Assembly: GCA_021199795.1 (NCBI GenBank)
Contig: JAJQHJ010000001.1
Location: forward strand, 17,010 to 81,009
DNA: 64,000 nt
From: Oscillospiraceae bacterium
Lineage (GTDB): Bacteria > Bacillota > Clostridia > Oscillospirales > Ruminococcaceae
Direction of reading: 5' to 3'
Part shown: piece by piece, positions 53,164-62,979 of the stretch
Numbering within the stretch: the first letter of the stretch is position 1
Layout of the letters: every line of letters begins with the position of its first letter
Program-made: the position numbers and the translations under genes
The notes under the pieces: model-generated
Database searches by the model: none
What the model was told of the DNA's origin: nothing
What the model saw: the letters and a program-made list of their open reading frames with translations, nothing else

Positions 53164-54408
53164 ATGGATGCGATTTTAGATTTTTTGAAAACCACCGGCT
53201 TCGCTATGCTTGCGGATAACTGGAAGGTTATCATCATGATTGCTATCTCATGCGTACTTCTGTACCTTGCGATAGTGAAGAAGTTTGAGCCACTGCTCTT
53301 ACTGCCGATTGCGTTCGGTATGCTTCTCACAAACATTCCAGGTGCTGAAATGTTCCACGAGGTTCTCTTCGTTGACGGACACATCCACTGGGATTTGTTC
53401 GGCGGTGCGACGATAACACAGGAGTTTATCGACAGTATTGAAAACACGGTTGTGGCGAGTACGCTGACTGCCGGTGAGACAATTTCAGTAGGACTGCTTG
53501 ACGTCCTGTACTTAGGCGTTAAGCTGGGTATTTACCCCTGCCTTATCTTCATCGGTGTTGGTGCTCAGACCGACTTTGGTCCTTTGATCGCTAACCCGAA
53601 GACACTTCTTCTGGGTGCTGCTGCTCAGGTTGGTATCTTCATCACATACATCGGTGCTTCCCTTATGGGCTTTACTTCGCAAGAAGCAGGAGCTATAGCC
53701 ATCATAGGTGGCGCAGATGGTCCTACGGCTATCTACACCACACAGATGCTGGCTTCAAACCTCTTGGGTCCGATTGCGATTGCGGCTTACTCATACATGG
53801 CACTTGTACCTGTTATCCAGCCGCCGATTATGCGTGCCTTAACAACCAAGGAAGAGCGCAGAATCGTTATGAAAGAGCTTCGCCCTGTTTCAAAGACCGA
53901 GAAGATTCTCTTCCCGATTGTTGTTACAATATTCGTAGCACTCTTGGTTCCCTCTGCTGCTCCGCTTATCGGATGCCTGATGCTTGGTAACCTCATGAGA
54001 GAGTGCGGCGTCACCGAAAGACTTTCAAAGACCGTTCAGAACGAGCTTATGAATATCTGCGTTGTATTCCTCGGCGTTTCCGTTGGTGCAACTGCTACTG
54101 CAAACACTTTCCTGAACCTCAAGACCCTTGGAATCCTTGTTTTGGGTATAGTTGCGTTCAGCCTGGGAACTGCTTGTGGCATACTACTTGCAAAGCTCAT
54201 GAACGTCTTCTCGAAGAAGAACAAGATCAACCCGCTTATCGGTGCGGCAGGTGTTTCCGCTGTTCCTATGGCGGCGAGAGTTGCTCAGAGAGAGGGTCAG
54301 AAAGAAGATCCCTCGAACTTCCTGCTCATGCATGCTATGGGTCCGAACGTTTCGGGTGTTATCGGCTCAGCTATCGCTGCGGGTGTTCTTATCTCGCTTC
54401 TGGGTTGA
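53164..54408 (+). CDS. oadB: Sodium-translocating decarboxylase beta subunit (OadB)
   Basis: The 414-residue integral membrane protein has about nine membrane segments and the signature [12 protein letters not shown], containing the aspartate used in Na+ transport. It decarboxylates carboxy-biotin and pumps Na+ out. It is followed 17 bases later by the alpha subunit gene. Confidence 0.94.
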   Translation: MDAILDFLKTTGFAMLADNWKVIIMIAISCVLLYLAIVKKFEPLLLLPIAFGMLLTNIPGAEMFHEVLFVDGHIHWDLFGGATITQEFIDSIENTVVASTLTAGETISVGLLDVLYLGVKLGIYPCLIFIGVGAQTDFGPLIANPKTLLLGAAAQVGIFITYIGASLMGFTSQEAGAIAIIGGADGPTAIYTTQMLASNLLGPIAIAAYSYMALVPVIQPPIMRALTTKEERRIVMKELRPVSKTEKILFPIVVTIFVALLVPSAAPLIGCLMLGNLMRECGVTERLSKTVQNELMNICVVFLGVSVGATATANTFLNLKTLGILVLGIVAFSLGTACGILLAKLMNVFSKKNKINPLIGAAGVSAVPMAARVAQREGQKEDPSNFLLMHAMGPNVSGVIGSAIAAGVLISLLG

Positions 54409-54425
54409 TATGAAAGGAGTTCAAT

Positions 54426-55871
54426 ATGGCAACAGCTAAAGCTAACAAGTTATACATTACAGATACAATTTTAAGAGACGCTCATCAGTCTCAGGCTGCT
54501 ACAAGAATGAGGCTTGATGATATGCTCCCCGCTTGTCCTACGCTCGATTCCATCGGATATTGGTCGCTCGAGTGCTGGGGCGGAGCTACATTCGATTCCT
54601 GCATGAGATTCTTAAATGAGGATCCCTGGGAGAGATTAAGAGCTCTTAGAAAAGCTCTTCCTAACACTAAGCTCCAGATGCTTTTCCGCGGACAGAATAT
54701 CTTAGGCTACAAGCACTATGCGGACGACGTTGTCGATGCGTTCGTTAAGAAGTCTATTGAGAACGGTATCGATGTCATCAGAATCTTCGATGCTCTTAAC
54801 GACACAAGAAACCTGCAGGCTGCTATAACCGCGACAAAGAAGTACGGCGGAATGTGCGAAGCAGCTATCAGCTACACCACAAGCCCTGTTCACAGCAAGG
54901 AATACTTCGTCAAGCTTGCAATGGAGCTTGAGGAAATGGGTGCTGACACAATCTGCATCAAGGACATGGCGAACTTACTTCTTCCTTATGATGCTGCTGA
55001 GCTTGTCAAGGAATTAAAGGCTCATGTCAAGATTCCGATTCATCTTCATACACACAACACCACTGGTACCGGCGACATGGTCAATCTGATGGCGGCACAG
55101 GCGGGAGTTGACATCGTCGACACTGCGCTTTCGCCTCTTGCAAACGGCACTTCACAGCCGGCTACTGAATCTTTAGTGGCTACTCTTGCAGGAACTGACA
55201 GAGACACCGGGTTAGATCAGAAGAAGCTTGCCGATGCGGCGGCTCACTTCAGAAATGTGGCTAACAGGCTTAAGGCTGAGGGCTCACTCGATCCGAAAGT
55301 TCTGAATGTTGATACAAAGACTCTTATGTATCAGGTTCCGGGCGGAATGCTTTCTAACCTGATTTCACAGCTCAAGCAGGCTAACGCTGAAGACAAGTAT
55401 TACGAGGTTCTTGCTGAGGTTCCGAGAGTAAGAGAAGACTTCGGCTATCCCCCGCTCGTAACTCCTACAAGCCAGATCGTTGGCACTCAGGCAGTTATGA
55501 ATGTTCTTTCCGGCGAGAGATATAAGATGCTCACAAAGGAATCTAAGGGACTCTTAAGAGGCGAATATGGTCGTCTTCCTGGCGAAGTCAATCCGGATGT
55601 AAGAAAGAAAGCTGGCATAAGCGATGACGAGGTCATCACCTGCAGACCTGCAGATCTTCTCGAACCAGAGCTCGACAAGTATCGCGAGGAAGTCAAGAAT
55701 GTCCCCGGCTTCAACGGCTCTGAGGAAGATGTCCTGAGCTACGCTCTGTTCCCGCAGGTTGCGACAAAGTTCTTCGCTTCCCGTCTTGAAAAAGACAAGA
55801 AAGTCGCTGTCACAAAGTCTGCTGACAACGATCCGAGAGTTCTTTATGTCGACGACTGCTCGATTCAGTAA
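54426..55871 (+). CDS. oadA: Oxaloacetate decarboxylase alpha subunit (carboxyltransferase)
   Basis: The 481-residue protein has the carboxyltransferase start ITDTILRDAHQS, the RGQNILGYKHYADD motif, and metal ligands in HLHTHNTTG. It is shorter than the usual 590-residue OadA because no biotin domain is attached; biotin is supplied by the separate carrier two genes upstream. It transfers the carboxyl group of oxaloacetate to biotin, yielding pyruvate. The OadA-type N-terminus excludes methylmalonyl-CoA decarboxylase alpha. Confidence 0.9.
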   Translation: MATAKANKLYITDTILRDAHQSQAATRMRLDDMLPACPTLDSIGYWSLECWGGATFDSCMRFLNEDPWERLRALRKALPNTKLQMLFRGQNILGYKHYADDVVDAFVKKSIENGIDVIRIFDALNDTRNLQAAITATKKYGGMCEAAISYTTSPVHSKEYFVKLAMELEEMGADTICIKDMANLLLPYDAAELVKELKAHVKIPIHLHTHNTTGTGDMVNLMAAQAGVDIVDTALSPLANGTSQPATESLVATLAGTDRDTGLDQKKLADAAAHFRNVANRLKAEGSLDPKVLNVDTKTLMYQVPGGMLSNLISQLKQANAEDKYYEVLAEVPRVREDFGYPPLVTPTSQIVGTQAVMNVLSGERYKMLTKESKGLLRGEYGRLPGEVNPDVRKKAGISDDEVITCRPADLLEPELDKYREEVKNVPGFNGSEEDVLSYALFPQVATKFFASRLEKDKKVAVTKSADNDPRVLYVDDCSIQ

Positions 55872-55887
55872 ACTGTAAAATAAAAAT

Positions 55888-55924
55888 AGTCTCCCTGAGA
55901 GTAAATCTTGGGGAGATTTTTCTT
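55888..55924 (+). terminator. Rho-independent terminator after the decarboxylase operon
   Basis: Stem AGTCTCCC (55888-55895) with GGGAGATT (55911-55918) around a 15-base loop, followed by T-rich sequence. Confidence 0.7.
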
Positions 55925-55951
55925 GCAATTATAATTCCGGTGTTATATAAT
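55923..55951 (+). promoter_or_regulatory. Promoter of the GH127 gene
   Basis: TTGCAA (55923-55928), 17-base spacer, TATAAT (55946-55951), 30 bases before the ATG. Confidence 0.72.
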
Positions 55952-55981
55952 ACTTTCAGAACTTGAAAGGAGTGTTATATT

Positions 55982-57898
55982 ATGAAAAAACAACATCAGA
56001 TCAAACAGACGGCTTACAAGCCGGATAATGGGTTTATTGGACGCGAGCAGGAGCTTATCCGGGAGACGGTTATTCCCTATCAGTACTCAGTTCTCAAGGA
56101 TGAGGCTCCGGACACTGAAAAGAGCCATGTTATTGCGAACTTTGTTAATGCAGGAAAGGCTCTTCGGGGCGAAGATGTCGGCGATGGATTCTATGGGATG
56201 GTGTTCCAAGACAGCGATGCCGCAAAGTGGCTGGAAACGGTTGCTTATTCGCTGGCTATACATCCGGACTCGAAACTTGAATCAACTGCAGACGAGGTTA
56301 TCGACATTATAGCTTCGGCTCAAGATGAAGACGGATACCTCGACACCGCATTCACGATCAAGGACAGAGACCACCGCTGGCAGAATCTTCTGGAGGGGCA
56401 CGAGCTCTATTGCGCCGGGCACATGATGGAGGCGGCTTGCGCCTATTATGAAGCCACCGGGAAAGACAAACTCTTGAAAGTCATGGAGAAGAATGCTGAG
56501 CACATATACGATGTATTCATCACCGGTGGGCACAAGGGCTACCCCGGGCACCCGGAGGTTGAGCTGGCACTCATGAAGATGTATCACCTGACAGGCAACC
56601 ACAAGTGCCTGGAGCTTGCAAAGCATTTTATCGACATACGCGGAGTCGACCCGGAGTACTTTGAAAAAGAGCGTAAATCCCGCGACTGGACAGTCTGGGG
56701 CAGTGACGGAAGAGACCACAACTATATGCAGTGTTCAAAACCAGTGAGGGAGCAGTCAGACGCTGTCGGACATTCCGTAAGAGCAGTATATCTCTACACT
56801 GCGATGGCGGATTTGGCGAGTGAGACTGACGACAAGGAGCTTTTAGATGCCTGCAACCGTCTGTGGGAGAGCATCACAGGAAAGAGAATGTACATTACCG
56901 GCGGCATCGGATCATCCTGCAACGGTGAAGCCTTTACAGTTGATTATGACCTGCCGAACGACACGGCTTATTGCGAGACCTGCGCTTCTATAGGGCTGAT
57001 GTTCTTCGCATCTAGGATGCTTGAGAGCGATGCCGACGGCAAGTATGGCGATGTTATGGAGAGGGCTTTTTATAACACAGTTCTTGCCGGAATTCAGCTT
57101 GATGGGAAGAGCTTCTTCTATGTCAATCCCCTTGAATGCGTTCCGGGCATTTCCGGTTGCGCATCAACGCACTGGCACGACCTGACTCAAAGACCCAAGT
57201 GGTATGCATGTGCTTGCTGCCCTCCGAACTTGGCGAGATGTGTATGCTCGTTCGGAAAACATGCTTACGGTGAAAATGAGAAGACTGCTTTCTGCCACAT
57301 GTTTGCTTCGGGAGAGGTTGATTTCGAGAATGGGCTCAGGCTATCATGCAAAACTGAGTACCCGTTTGGATTTGATGTCAATTACAATGTACTTGACGGT
57401 GAAAGTGAGCTGGCTATAAGAATTCCTGAGTGGAGCAAGGAGTTTGCCTTGACAGTTAATGGCAAGAGATTATGTCCTGAAGTCTGGAACGGTTATGTTT
57501 ACCTTGACGTTAAAAAGGGCGACGAAATAGCTTTGAAGCTCAATTTACTTCCCTACTATGTCTATCCGTCAAGCAAAATTCCGGAGCTTACCGGGTCTGT
57601 GGCACTTTGCCGGGGACCGCTTGTCTACTGCTTTGAGGGCAAAGACAACCCTTGGTGCGATGGAGATATCCTCTCGCTGTCGCTGACAAGAGAAAAGGAA
57701 TTCGCTTTTGAACATGCTGACGGTCTTCCTGAGGAGATACCTGCAATCAAGGTTCCGGCTTTGAAATGCTGTGAAGCGAGCTCACTTTACACGATGAGTG
57801 AGCCCACTTATGAGCAAGGCTATGCAAAAGCTATTCCCTACTACGCCTGGTGCAATCGCGGCGAGAACCAGATGAGAGTCTGGATGAATCTGATTTAG
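55982..57898 (+). CDS. GH127 beta-L-arabinofuranosidase
   Basis: The 638-residue protein has the GH127 (DUF1680) layout: an (alpha/alpha)6 barrel with EGHELYCAGHMMEAACAYYEATGK, GGIGSSCNGEAF, and the zinc/cysteine site YACACCPPNLAR, where a cysteine acts as nucleophile and Glu is nearby. Two beta-sandwich regions follow. No signal peptide is seen, so it acts on imported arabino-oligosaccharides in the cytoplasm. AAAGGAG is 9 bases before the ATG. Confidence 0.93.
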   Translation: MKKQHQIKQTAYKPDNGFIGREQELIRETVIPYQYSVLKDEAPDTEKSHVIANFVNAGKALRGEDVGDGFYGMVFQDSDAAKWLETVAYSLAIHPDSKLESTADEVIDIIASAQDEDGYLDTAFTIKDRDHRWQNLLEGHELYCAGHMMEAACAYYEATGKDKLLKVMEKNAEHIYDVFITGGHKGYPGHPEVELALMKMYHLTGNHKCLELAKHFIDIRGVDPEYFEKERKSRDWTVWGSDGRDHNYMQCSKPVREQSDAVGHSVRAVYLYTAMADLASETDDKELLDACNRLWESITGKRMYITGGIGSSCNGEAFTVDYDLPNDTAYCETCASIGLMFFASRMLESDADGKYGDVMERAFYNTVLAGIQLDGKSFFYVNPLECVPGISGCASTHWHDLTQRPKWYACACCPPNLARCVCSFGKHAYGENEKTAFCHMFASGEVDFENGLRLSCKTEYPFGFDVNYNVLDGESELAIRIPEWSKEFALTVNGKRLCPEVWNGYVYLDVKKGDEIALKLNLLPYYVYPSSKIPELTGSVALCRGPLVYCFEGKDNPWCDGDILSLSLTREKEFAFEHADGLPEEIPAIKVPALKCCEASSLYTMSEPTYEQGYAKAIPYYAWCNRGENQMRVWMNLI

Positions 57899-57910
57899 CT
57901 TAAAATAAAA

Positions 57911-57938
57911 GCAGGAGTCTTTAGGGCTCCTGTTTTTT
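57911..57938. terminator. Bidirectional terminator between GH127 and sufU
   Basis: Stem CAGGAG (57912-57917) with CTCCTG (57927-57932), nine-base loop and six T residues on the plus strand; a four-T run follows on the minus strand. Confidence 0.85.
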
Positions 57939-57942
57939 ATGC

Positions 57943-58371
57943 TTATTCGGTTTTGCCGAGCATTTCGCTCATCGTTCGCCAGCCGAGGACTGCACACTTG
58001 ACGCGGGATGGCATGTGTGAAACATCTTTCAGGGCTCCTGCCTCGTCGAGCTCCTCTATCTCGTCGTCGGTGGCTTCGCCTTTGATCATCTTGAGGAACA
58101 GGTCAGACAGATGCTGGGCTTCTTCTTTAGTCTTACCGATTACCAGATCCAGCATTATGTCGACTGACGCCTGAGATATAGCGCAGCCATCACCCTCAAA
58201 AGAGCCGTCAACTATCACACCGTTTTCAACCTTGAGCTGGAGAACTATGTCGTCGCCGCAGGATGGGTTCACGCCCTCAAGAGCGCAGGTTGCATCTTCA
58301 AGTGTTCCCTTATACTGCGGATATAGGTTGTGGTCTGTGAGAACCTCATTGTAAAAAGTGTTATTCGCCAA
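57943..58371 (-). CDS. sufU: Fe-S cluster assembly protein SufU
   Basis: The 142-residue protein has the three cysteines of SufU/IscU: NPSCGDD, GDGCAIS and VKCAVLG. SufU accepts sulfur from SufS and passes it on to the SufBCD scaffold. The start is a TTG at 58371 within the sufS end, with GGAG 8 bases upstream. Last gene of the suf operon. Confidence 0.94.
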   Translation of the reverse strand: MANNTFYNEVLTDHNLYPQYKGTLEDATCALEGVNPSCGDDIVLQLKVENGVIVDGSFEGDGCAISQASVDIMLDLVIGKTKEEAQHLSDLFLKMIKGEATDDEIEELDEAGALKDVSHMPSRVKCAVLGWRTMSEMLGKTE

Positions 58372-59572
58372 AGCCCATTCTCCTCCTTAATGTTTTCAGT
58401 GATTGTATGAAGCGTTCTATATCTGCTTCATCGTTGTAGAATGCCAGACTTGCTCTTGCAGATGAACGGACACCTAAGAACGTGTGAAGTGGCTGAGCGC
58501 AGTGATGACCTGCTCTGATTGCAACCTTATCCTCATCTAAGATGGCCGAAATATCGTGAGGATGGACGCCGTCAACTGTGAAGCTGACTATTCCGCAGTG
58601 GTTTCTGTAGTCGGAAGAGCCGATTATATTGACGTGGGGAATTTTCTGCATTTCCTCAAAAAGAAGATTTGTAAGCTCGGTTTCCCTTGTATGGATGGTG
58701 TCCATACCTATGCTTTCGATATAATCAATAGCCGCCGAAAGACCGACTGCGTCGCCTGCACTTACCGTTCCTGCCTCAAATTTATGCGGAAGCTCAGCAT
58801 AGGTGGCGTTATCCCTTGTGACATGCTCTATCATTTCGCCGCCGGAAAGGAACGGGGGCATTTTTTCAAATAGCTCCTCCTTGCCGTAGAGAACACCTAT
58901 TCCCATCGGAGCCATCATTTTGTGACCGGAGAATGCAAGAAAATCGCAGTCGAGGTCTTTAACATCGATAGCCATATGCGGTGCGCTCTGGGCGGCATCC
59001 ACAAGCACAACTCCCCCGTTACTATGAACGAGTGAAGCAAGTTCTTTGACGGGATTTTCGCTTCCCAGAACGTTAGAAACCTGTGCCATTGCGGCAAGCT
59101 TGGTTCTATCTGTCACTGCGGCTTTGAGCTTGTCCAGTGGGTAGGATCCATCCGGTTCACATTCTAGATACTTGAGGCTTGCACCGGTTTTTCTTGCAAC
59201 CATCTGCCACGGAAGAATGTTCGAGTGGTGCTCGGAAATGGTGATGAGAATTTCATCGCCCTCATGCAAGAAATTCATGCCGTAGCTGTAGGCAACAAGA
59301 TTGATGCTCTCGGTGGTGTTGCGGGTGAATATAATCTCACTCGCTTTCGGGGCTTTTATGAACTTAGCCACTTTCTCACGGGCATTTTCATAGTGCTCGG
59401 TGGCGTCGTATGCAAGGGAATATAAACCTCTTAAAGGGTTTGCATTGGAATGTTCATAGAAATCCCTGACAGCATCCAAAACCACGGCAGGTCTTTGCTC
59501 AGTGGCGGCATTGTCGAGATAGGCAATGTCGGAGCTCCTCAGAAGAGGGAAATCATCTTTATAATTACGCAT
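58361..59572 (-). CDS. sufS: Cysteine desulfurase SufS
   Basis: The 403-residue PLP enzyme has YLDNAATEQRP at the start, TRNTTESINLVAYS, the cofactor lysine in FSGHKMMAPMGIGVLYG and the persulfide cysteine in RAGHHCAQPLH. It takes sulfur from cysteine for Fe-S cluster assembly. It overlaps sufD by 8 bases and sufU by 11. Confidence 0.95.
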   Translation of the reverse strand: MRNYKDDFPLLRSSDIAYLDNAATEQRPAVVLDAVRDFYEHSNANPLRGLYSLAYDATEHYENAREKVAKFIKAPKASEIIFTRNTTESINLVAYSYGMNFLHEGDEILITISEHHSNILPWQMVARKTGASLKYLECEPDGSYPLDKLKAAVTDRTKLAAMAQVSNVLGSENPVKELASLVHSNGGVVLVDAAQSAPHMAIDVKDLDCDFLAFSGHKMMAPMGIGVLYGKEELFEKMPPFLSGGEMIEHVTRDNATYAELPHKFEAGTVSAGDAVGLSAAIDYIESIGMDTIHTRETELTNLLFEEMQKIPHVNIIGSSDYRNHCGIVSFTVDGVHPHDISAILDEDKVAIRAGHHCAQPLHTFLGVRSSARASLAFYNDEADIERFIQSLKTLRRRMGFGE

Positions 59573-60602
59573 CTTCGCCTCCGTCTGCCTCGGGTGAAAT
59601 GAGGCTATGAGCCAAAGCTTTTACTTCATCGTCAGGAATATGCGAGATTATGGCGTCGAGCTTTGCATGAGCAATTATGTCCTCTGCCGCCCCGGGAGAG
59701 ATTCCACGGGAGCCGAGATAGAAGATGATATTGTCGTCTAGTCTTCCGATAGATGCGCCGTGATTTCCCTCGACATCCTCCTCGTTGCAGAGGATAAGAG
59801 GGATTGTCTGGTTGACCTGATTGTCACCGAGAAGCAAAATGTCCTCATTTTCGGTGCCCTTTGCGCCGGCACAGCCCTTGATAAGGTCGATTGTGCCGCG
59901 GAAGAGCTTGGTTGAGTCATTTTCAAGGATTCCGGAAGCAAAGATATTTGACTCGGTTTTCTTTCCGGTGTGGCGGACGACATAGTTCATGTCATGGCTT
60001 TGATTTGTCTTCACTCTATAGCCAGCATTCGCCGAGAATGAACTGTGCTCGCCGGATAAATCCACGGAAACTGCGACATATTCGCTCTTGCCGCCAAGTT
60101 CAAGCTTCGTGAGATTGAATGTGGCATTCGCTTCACAGGTACAGCCGATATCGGTTATTACGTCAGAACCGCTTCCGACCGACTGAACTACAGACAGATC
60201 AACAGTCGAGCCAGCTTCTGCCAGAATCTTAATTTCGAGTACTGCTGTTCCCTTGCCTGTCATTATGACCGATACGGGAAGAGTGGCATTATCTTTGGCG
60301 TGGAGGAAGAGCCTTGCAGTCTTGCCGCCGGTGAAGTCGTAGTCAAGGACTGCCGGTGATGCATCAGAACCAGATTCTATAAGAACTGATTCGCCTGCAA
60401 GAAATGTGCTGAGCTCTCCTGCGGCGGAGCTTATATTATCTATGACTTCATTATGAGTGAGTTCTAGCTCTTCGGGAATCTTTTTGACTTCAGGAATGCA
60501 CGTCGCTGTCGGAATATCTCCAGAATACTTTGCCTCGTTCAATTTGAGGCTGTTCCAGGTTTTCACGGGGAGCGGATTAAGAATTATATTTTCAGTTGTC
60601 AT
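59565..60602 (-). CDS. sufD: Fe-S cluster assembly protein SufD
   Basis: The 345-residue beta-helix protein has the SufD/SufB family end (NHGASIGRLDDNIIFYLGSRGISPGAAEDIIAHA). It forms the SufBCD scaffold with SufB and SufC. It is shorter than Proteobacterial SufD. AAGGAGG precedes the ATG. Confidence 0.9.
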   Translation of the reverse strand: MTTENIILNPLPVKTWNSLKLNEAKYSGDIPTATCIPEVKKIPEELELTHNEVIDNISSAAGELSTFLAGESVLIESGSDASPAVLDYDFTGGKTARLFLHAKDNATLPVSVIMTGKGTAVLEIKILAEAGSTVDLSVVQSVGSGSDVITDIGCTCEANATFNLTKLELGGKSEYVAVSVDLSGEHSSFSANAGYRVKTNQSHDMNYVVRHTGKKTESNIFASGILENDSTKLFRGTIDLIKGCAGAKGTENEDILLLGDNQVNQTIPLILCNEEDVEGNHGASIGRLDDNIIFYLGSRGISPGAAEDIIAHAKLDAIISHIPDDEVKALAHSLISPEADGGEDA

Positions 60603-60614
60603 CTTGTCCCCTCC

Positions 60615-62021
60615 TTAGCCTATTGCGCCTTTCATTTCAAGACGGATAAGGTTATTCATTTCAACGGCATATTCAAGCGGAAGCTCCTTTGAGACGTTGT
60701 CGGCAAAACCTCCTACGATCATTGCCCTTGCGTCCTCCTCGGAAATACCGCGGGACATAAGGTAGAAGACAGCATCGTCACTGATTCTGCCAATCCTTGC
60801 TTCATGTCCGACATCTGCGTCGCCGGTGCGGATATCCATTGCCGGGATTGTATCGGAACGTGAGATATCGTCAAGCATAAGCGACTGGCAGGAAACTGCG
60901 GCTTTGCTCTTGTGGGCGTTTTTTCCGACGATTACCGAGCTGCGGAAAGTGCTTATGCCGCCGTCCTTAGAAATTGATTTTGTGTTGATATATGAGGATG
61001 TGTTCTCACCGATGTGGACGACCTTTGCGCCTGTGTCGAGGTTCTGACCTTTGCCGGCGAATGTGATTCCGGTGAATTCCATGCGGGAGTTCTTGCCCTT
61101 TAGGATTGTCATTGGATAAAGATATGACACATGTGAGCCGAATGAGCCGGAAACCCACTCCATCGTGCCGCCCTCTTCAACGGTTGCACGCTTGGTGTTT
61201 AAGTTATACATGTTCTTCGACCAGTTTTCGATGGTGGAATATCTGAGTCTCGCATTCTTTCCGACAAAGAGCTCAACACAGCCGGCATGGAGATTTGCGA
61301 CGTTATATTTGGGAGCAGAGCAGCCCTCGATGAAGTGGAGGTCTGCACCCTCGTCAACGATTATAAGCGTGTGCTCAAATTGTCCGGCACCGGGAGCGTT
61401 CAATCTGAAATAAGACTGAAGCGGAATCTCGACCTTGACATGTGGCGGGACATAGACAAACGAACCACCTGACCAGACTGCACCATGAAGCGCGGCAAAC
61501 TTGTGGTCCGTCGGCTTGACAAGCTTCATGAAGTGGCTTCTTATCATGTCGGCATATTCACCGTGCATCGCACTTTCGAGATCGGTATAGACGACACCCA
61601 TTGCGGCGACTTCTTCACGGACGTTGTGATAAACAAGCTCAGAGTCGTATTGCGCACCTACTCCGGCAAGAGACTTTCTCTCAGCCTGTGGGATTCCGAG
61701 ACGTTCGAAAGTGTCCTTGATTTCGTCCGGGACGTCGCTCCACTTGGCACTCATCTTGGTATTGGGTCTGACATAGGTGACGATGTTGTCCATGTCGAGT
61801 CCGTCAATCGGCGGTCCCCAGTTTGGAACCTGCATCTGGTTATATATCTGGAGCGACTGGAGCCGGAAAAGATTCATCCAGGCAGGGTCGTTCTTCTCTT
61901 TTGAGATTTTGTCGACGATTTCTTCTGTGAGACCGGCATTCAGTCTGTAATTGTCGGTGTCCTCGTTCCGGAAATCGTACATGTTGCGGTCGATGCTTTC
62001 GACCTGACTTTTTTCTTTCAT
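60615..62021 (-). CDS. sufB: Fe-S cluster assembly protein SufB
   Basis: The 468-residue protein matches SufB in length and motifs: GAQYDSELVYHNV, FVYVPPHVKVEIPLQSYFR, EGCSAPKY and HEARIGRISDDAVFYLMSRG. It is the scaffold on which the cluster is built. The ATG at 62021 lies 7 bases after the sufC stop; a longer reading would overlap sufC. Confidence 0.95.
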   Translation of the reverse strand: MKEKSQVESIDRNMYDFRNEDTDNYRLNAGLTEEIVDKISKEKNDPAWMNLFRLQSLQIYNQMQVPNWGPPIDGLDMDNIVTYVRPNTKMSAKWSDVPDEIKDTFERLGIPQAERKSLAGVGAQYDSELVYHNVREEVAAMGVVYTDLESAMHGEYADMIRSHFMKLVKPTDHKFAALHGAVWSGGSFVYVPPHVKVEIPLQSYFRLNAPGAGQFEHTLIIVDEGADLHFIEGCSAPKYNVANLHAGCVELFVGKNARLRYSTIENWSKNMYNLNTKRATVEEGGTMEWVSGSFGSHVSYLYPMTILKGKNSRMEFTGITFAGKGQNLDTGAKVVHIGENTSSYINTKSISKDGGISTFRSSVIVGKNAHKSKAAVSCQSLMLDDISRSDTIPAMDIRTGDADVGHEARIGRISDDAVFYLMSRGISEEDARAMIVGGFADNVSKELPLEYAVEMNNLIRLEMKGAIG

Positions 62022-62028
62022 CGTTCGC

Positions 62029-62787
62029 TCACTTTCCTGCCAATTCGATATACTTCTCGTAGCCGTTTTCATTGATATCGTCGACCACTGAAGCGTCGCC
62101 ATCGGCAACAATGTGACCGTCAACTATGACGTGGGTCTTGTCTATATCGAATGCGTCGAGGATTCTTGTTGAGTGAGTGATGACTAAAAGTGCGCCGTTC
62201 TCTTCCTCAAGATAGGTCTTGATTCCTTTTGAGACAAGCCTTACTGCGTCAACGTCGAGACCGGAATCGGTTTCATCAAGGATCGCAAGCTTCGGACGGA
62301 ACATGAGAAGCTGCAAAATTTCAGTCTTCTTTTTCTCGCCGCCTGAGAAGCCGACGTTTAAGTCTCTCTTCGCATAGGACGGATCCAGTTGCAAAAGCTC
62401 CATTGCGGCGGCAAGCTTCTTCTTGAAGTCCAATAGCTTGATGCGCTTGCCTGTTCTCTGCTCGAGGGCACTTCTTAAAAAGCTCTCGACAGTGAGTCCG
62501 GGAACTTCAAGTGGCGTCTGGAATGACAGGAACATTCCAGCTTTTGCTCTCTTGTCGGGGGATTCCTCTGTTATATCTTCCCCAGAGAAAACTATGCTTC
62601 CGGAATCTATTGTGTACTGAGGATTGCCCATCAGGGCATAGCCGAGGGTGGACTTACCTGCTCCGTTCGGTCCCATCAAAACATGGGCTTCGCCCTCATT
62701 AATCTGCATGTTGACATCGTGCAGGATATGTTTATCGTCAATCGAGACATTTAGATTATTGACACTTAAAAGTGTAGACTTGGACAC
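62029..62787 (-). CDS. sufC: Fe-S cluster assembly ATPase SufC
   Basis: The 252-residue ABC ATPase has Walker A MGPNGAGKSTL, the signature LNVGFSGGEKKKTEIL, and Walker B AILDETDSGLDVDA with the SufC-specific TDSGLD. It powers the SufBCD scaffold. It starts with GTG, GGAG being about 11 bases upstream. First gene of the suf operon. Confidence 0.95.
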   Translation of the reverse strand: MSKSTLLSVNNLNVSIDDKHILHDVNMQINEGEAHVLMGPNGAGKSTLGYALMGNPQYTIDSGSIVFSGEDITEESPDKRAKAGMFLSFQTPLEVPGLTVESFLRSALEQRTGKRIKLLDFKKKLAAAMELLQLDPSYAKRDLNVGFSGGEKKKTEILQLLMFRPKLAILDETDSGLDVDAVRLVSKGIKTYLEEENGALLVITHSTRILDAFDIDKTHVIVDGHIVADGDASVVDDINENGYEKYIELAGK

Positions 62788-62826
62788 TATATTTCACACT
62801 CCGTTTTTATACACATTATAAAAACC

Positions 62827-62878
62827 AACCTGAAAGGTAGGTTAAAGATATAGTAGCACACTTGAAGCCGCTTGTCAA
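62827..62878 (-). promoter_or_regulatory. Promoter of the suf operon with a downstream inverted repeat
   Basis: Minus strand: perfect TTGACA (62878-62873), 17-base spacer, TACTAT (62855-62850). Immediately downstream, AACCT-(7)-AGGTT (62827-62843) forms an inverted repeat that would cover the transcription start and could be an Rrf2 operator. Confidence 0.68.
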
Positions 62879-62927
62879 GGGAATATGCCCCATTTTACAG
62901 GTCACAAATCAACATTTTTGACGGGTC

Positions 62928-62956
62928 TTGAATTTGGATTCCGGATGGTGTATACT
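62928..62956 (+). promoter_or_regulatory. Promoter of the Rrf2 regulator gene
   Basis: TTGAAT (62928-62933), 17-base spacer, TATACT (62951-62956), 23 bases before the ATG; divergent to the suf promoter. Confidence 0.65.
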
Positions 62957-62979
62957 AGTGACAGATAGGAGTGAATAGT

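Noticed and set aside
52400..55871. Reading the biotin-dependent operon as methylmalonyl-CoA or glutaconyl-CoA decarboxylase
   Set aside because: The alpha subunit starts with ITDTILRDAHQS and has HLHTHNTTG, the pyruvate/oxaloacetate carboxyltransferase type, not the acyl-CoA type.
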